From Cinclus cinclus (taxonomy: Eukaryota > Chordata > Aves > Passeriformes > Cinclidae), in contig NW_026912147.1 in the NCBI RefSeq assembly GCF_963662255.1, positions 186,001 through 250,000 on the forward strand: 64,000 nt of DNA, given 5' to 3'. The translations under genes were made by a program, and so were the position numbers. Positions 63,435 through 64,000 of this stretch are shown one piece after another (the stretch's first letter is position 1; each line of letters begins with the position of its first letter). The notes beneath the pieces were generated by a model, which was given only the letters and a program-made list of their open reading frames with translations, was not told where the DNA came from and ran no database searches.

Positions 63435-64000
63435 TCCACGGCATACCTCTTGCAGAGCGAGAGGTGGCCGGCGAGGAATACTTGCTGGCTTAAGTCGTTC
63501 CATGCTCAAGGCATTCATCGGAGCAAAACCATGGGGGAAAAGAGGGGGGAACATTGCAGGACAAATTTCTATGCTGGAACATGATTGTCTGCGAGACAGC
63601 TCTCCGCAGCTCTAGTATTTGGCCAGGCTGAAATCAGCGCCACGGGAAGCCAATCTGACAAGCGGAGTGCAACGAGCGCGGCGATATGGGGCCACTTGGC
63701 AGGTGGCCGAGGAAAGACGGCCGCCCCGCGAATGGGGTGCCAGAAGGCAAGTTTCAGCAGGGCGTTGCGGGCGAGCTTAATGTGTAGCCGCAGTTGTTCT
63801 AGGCGAGATTGTAGCCGAGAAGCTTTCCGTCTCCATTCACGAGACAAGAAAAGCAGAACGCAATGGTCTAGAGGGTTGAGAAGAAAAGTGCTCGTAGCGA
63901 GCTCGTTGCGGCAGAAGCGAAAGCCAGGAGCAGCGTGCTCGCTGCGAGAAGTAGACGGCGCTTCGCCTCCTTGGGAAGGAAATCGCGTCTGGGCACGAAC
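63435..64000 (+). repeat. Unit 46, partial (first 566 bp), 5' class B
   Basis: Cut by the window end. Carries A93, T177 and C288 like units 18 and 27. Private A-to-G change at 63,711. Confidence 0.97.

Larger units (their letters stand above)
1..64000 (+). repeat. Tandem satellite array, 1,379-bp unit, 46.4 copies
   Basis: Seen directly: every landmark recurs at exact 1,379-base steps from start to end. For example, the invariant 9-bp-arm inverted repeat is at 584 in the first unit and at 584+1379n in later ones. All units have the same orientation, nothing interrupts them, and no net indel was found in any unit. The phase is arbitrary because no array edge is present; I start units at the window start. 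Units differ at about 32 shared sites (unit positions 21, 93, 118, 177, 209, 210, 233, 235, 288, 301, 333, 388, 546, 550, 645, 650, 714, 724, 745, 778, 800, 900, 916, 919, 990, 1002, 1051, 1156, 1173, 1255, 1300, 1374) and about a dozen private ones. Known of such arrays: unequal exchange and gene conversion keep copies alike. Inferred: the interior of a eukaryotic satellite or macrosatellite. Host and chromosomal site cannot be told. Confidence 0.98.

Noticed and set aside
1..64000. CRISPR array
   Set aside because: The repeats are contiguous 1,379-bp units with no short-repeat/unique-spacer alternation and no associated genes.
1..64000. rRNA, 5S, snRNA, tRNA or spliced-leader gene cluster
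   Set aside because: No tRNA-like cloverleaf, 5S or rRNA core, or dinoflagellate or kinetoplastid leader sequence was seen in the unit.
1..64000. Rolling-circle or assembly artefact from one circular molecule
   Set aside because: Units carry structured, recurrent, linked differences and higher-order order, which copying one circle cannot give. Collapse or mis-joining by the assembler still cannot be excluded without reads.
1..64000. Kinetoplast-type minicircle sequence
   Set aside because: The size is suggestive, but the conserved minicircle origin block is absent and the composition is GC-rich.

Overview
The whole 64 kb window is one uninterrupted head-to-tail array of a single tandem repeat with a 1,379-bp unit. 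It holds 46 complete units plus 566 bp of a 47th. All units lie in the same orientation. Landmarks recur at exact multiples of 1,379 from the first base to the last, so no net insertion or deletion has accumulated in any unit. There is no flanking unique sequence, array edge, mobile element, rRNA, tRNA, CRISPR array or convincing protein gene. This is the interior of a satellite (or macrosatellite) array.

Organism: the sequence does not identify it. A homogeneous long-unit satellite with higher-order structure points to a eukaryotic chromosome (pericentromeric, subtelomeric, sex-chromosome or similar heterochromatin). By hand the unit is about 55% GC with roughly 77 CpGs, about three quarters of random expectation. 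This argues against a heavily CpG-depleted, methylated vertebrate or plant satellite. I did not recognise the unit as a satellite I know.

Layout: I number units 0 to 46; unit n begins at 1+1379n, and a unit position equals the window position in unit 0. Units are roughly 99% identical. They differ at about 32 shared, mostly two-state sites, with only about a dozen private changes. I classify each unit by three blocks. The 5' block is A1 (AT at 209/210, T at 301), A2 (AT, G at 301) or B (CG at 209/210). The middle block is M1 (C724/T745/T778), M2 (G/C/G with C714) or M3 (G/C/G with T714). The 3' block, read at 1156/1173, is T1 (G/C), T2 (T/C), T3 (T/T) or T4 (G/T). Units are mosaics of these blocks, as expected from unequal exchange and gene conversion.

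Regional structure: units 0-11 (1-16,548) carry alleles absent further right (C333, C388) and lack alleles common there (A1374 before unit 10, T1156 before unit 6). From unit 16 to unit 31 the M1 type recurs every fifth unit. In units 37-44 (51,024-62,055) M1 units alternate strictly with A1 units, making four copies of a 2,758-bp dimer. Rare paired markers link distant blocks, such as units 17-18 with 45-46.

Possible function: open reading frames exist in several frames, but most need non-ATG starts and the differences between units are largely amino-acid changing, so coding is unlikely. Each unit has several short inverted repeats, a 19-nt purine run and a plus-strand donor/acceptor-like pair. 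All three recurrent stem polymorphisms preserve G-U pairing on the plus strand only. These give a testable but weak case for a plus-strand noncoding repeat transcript.
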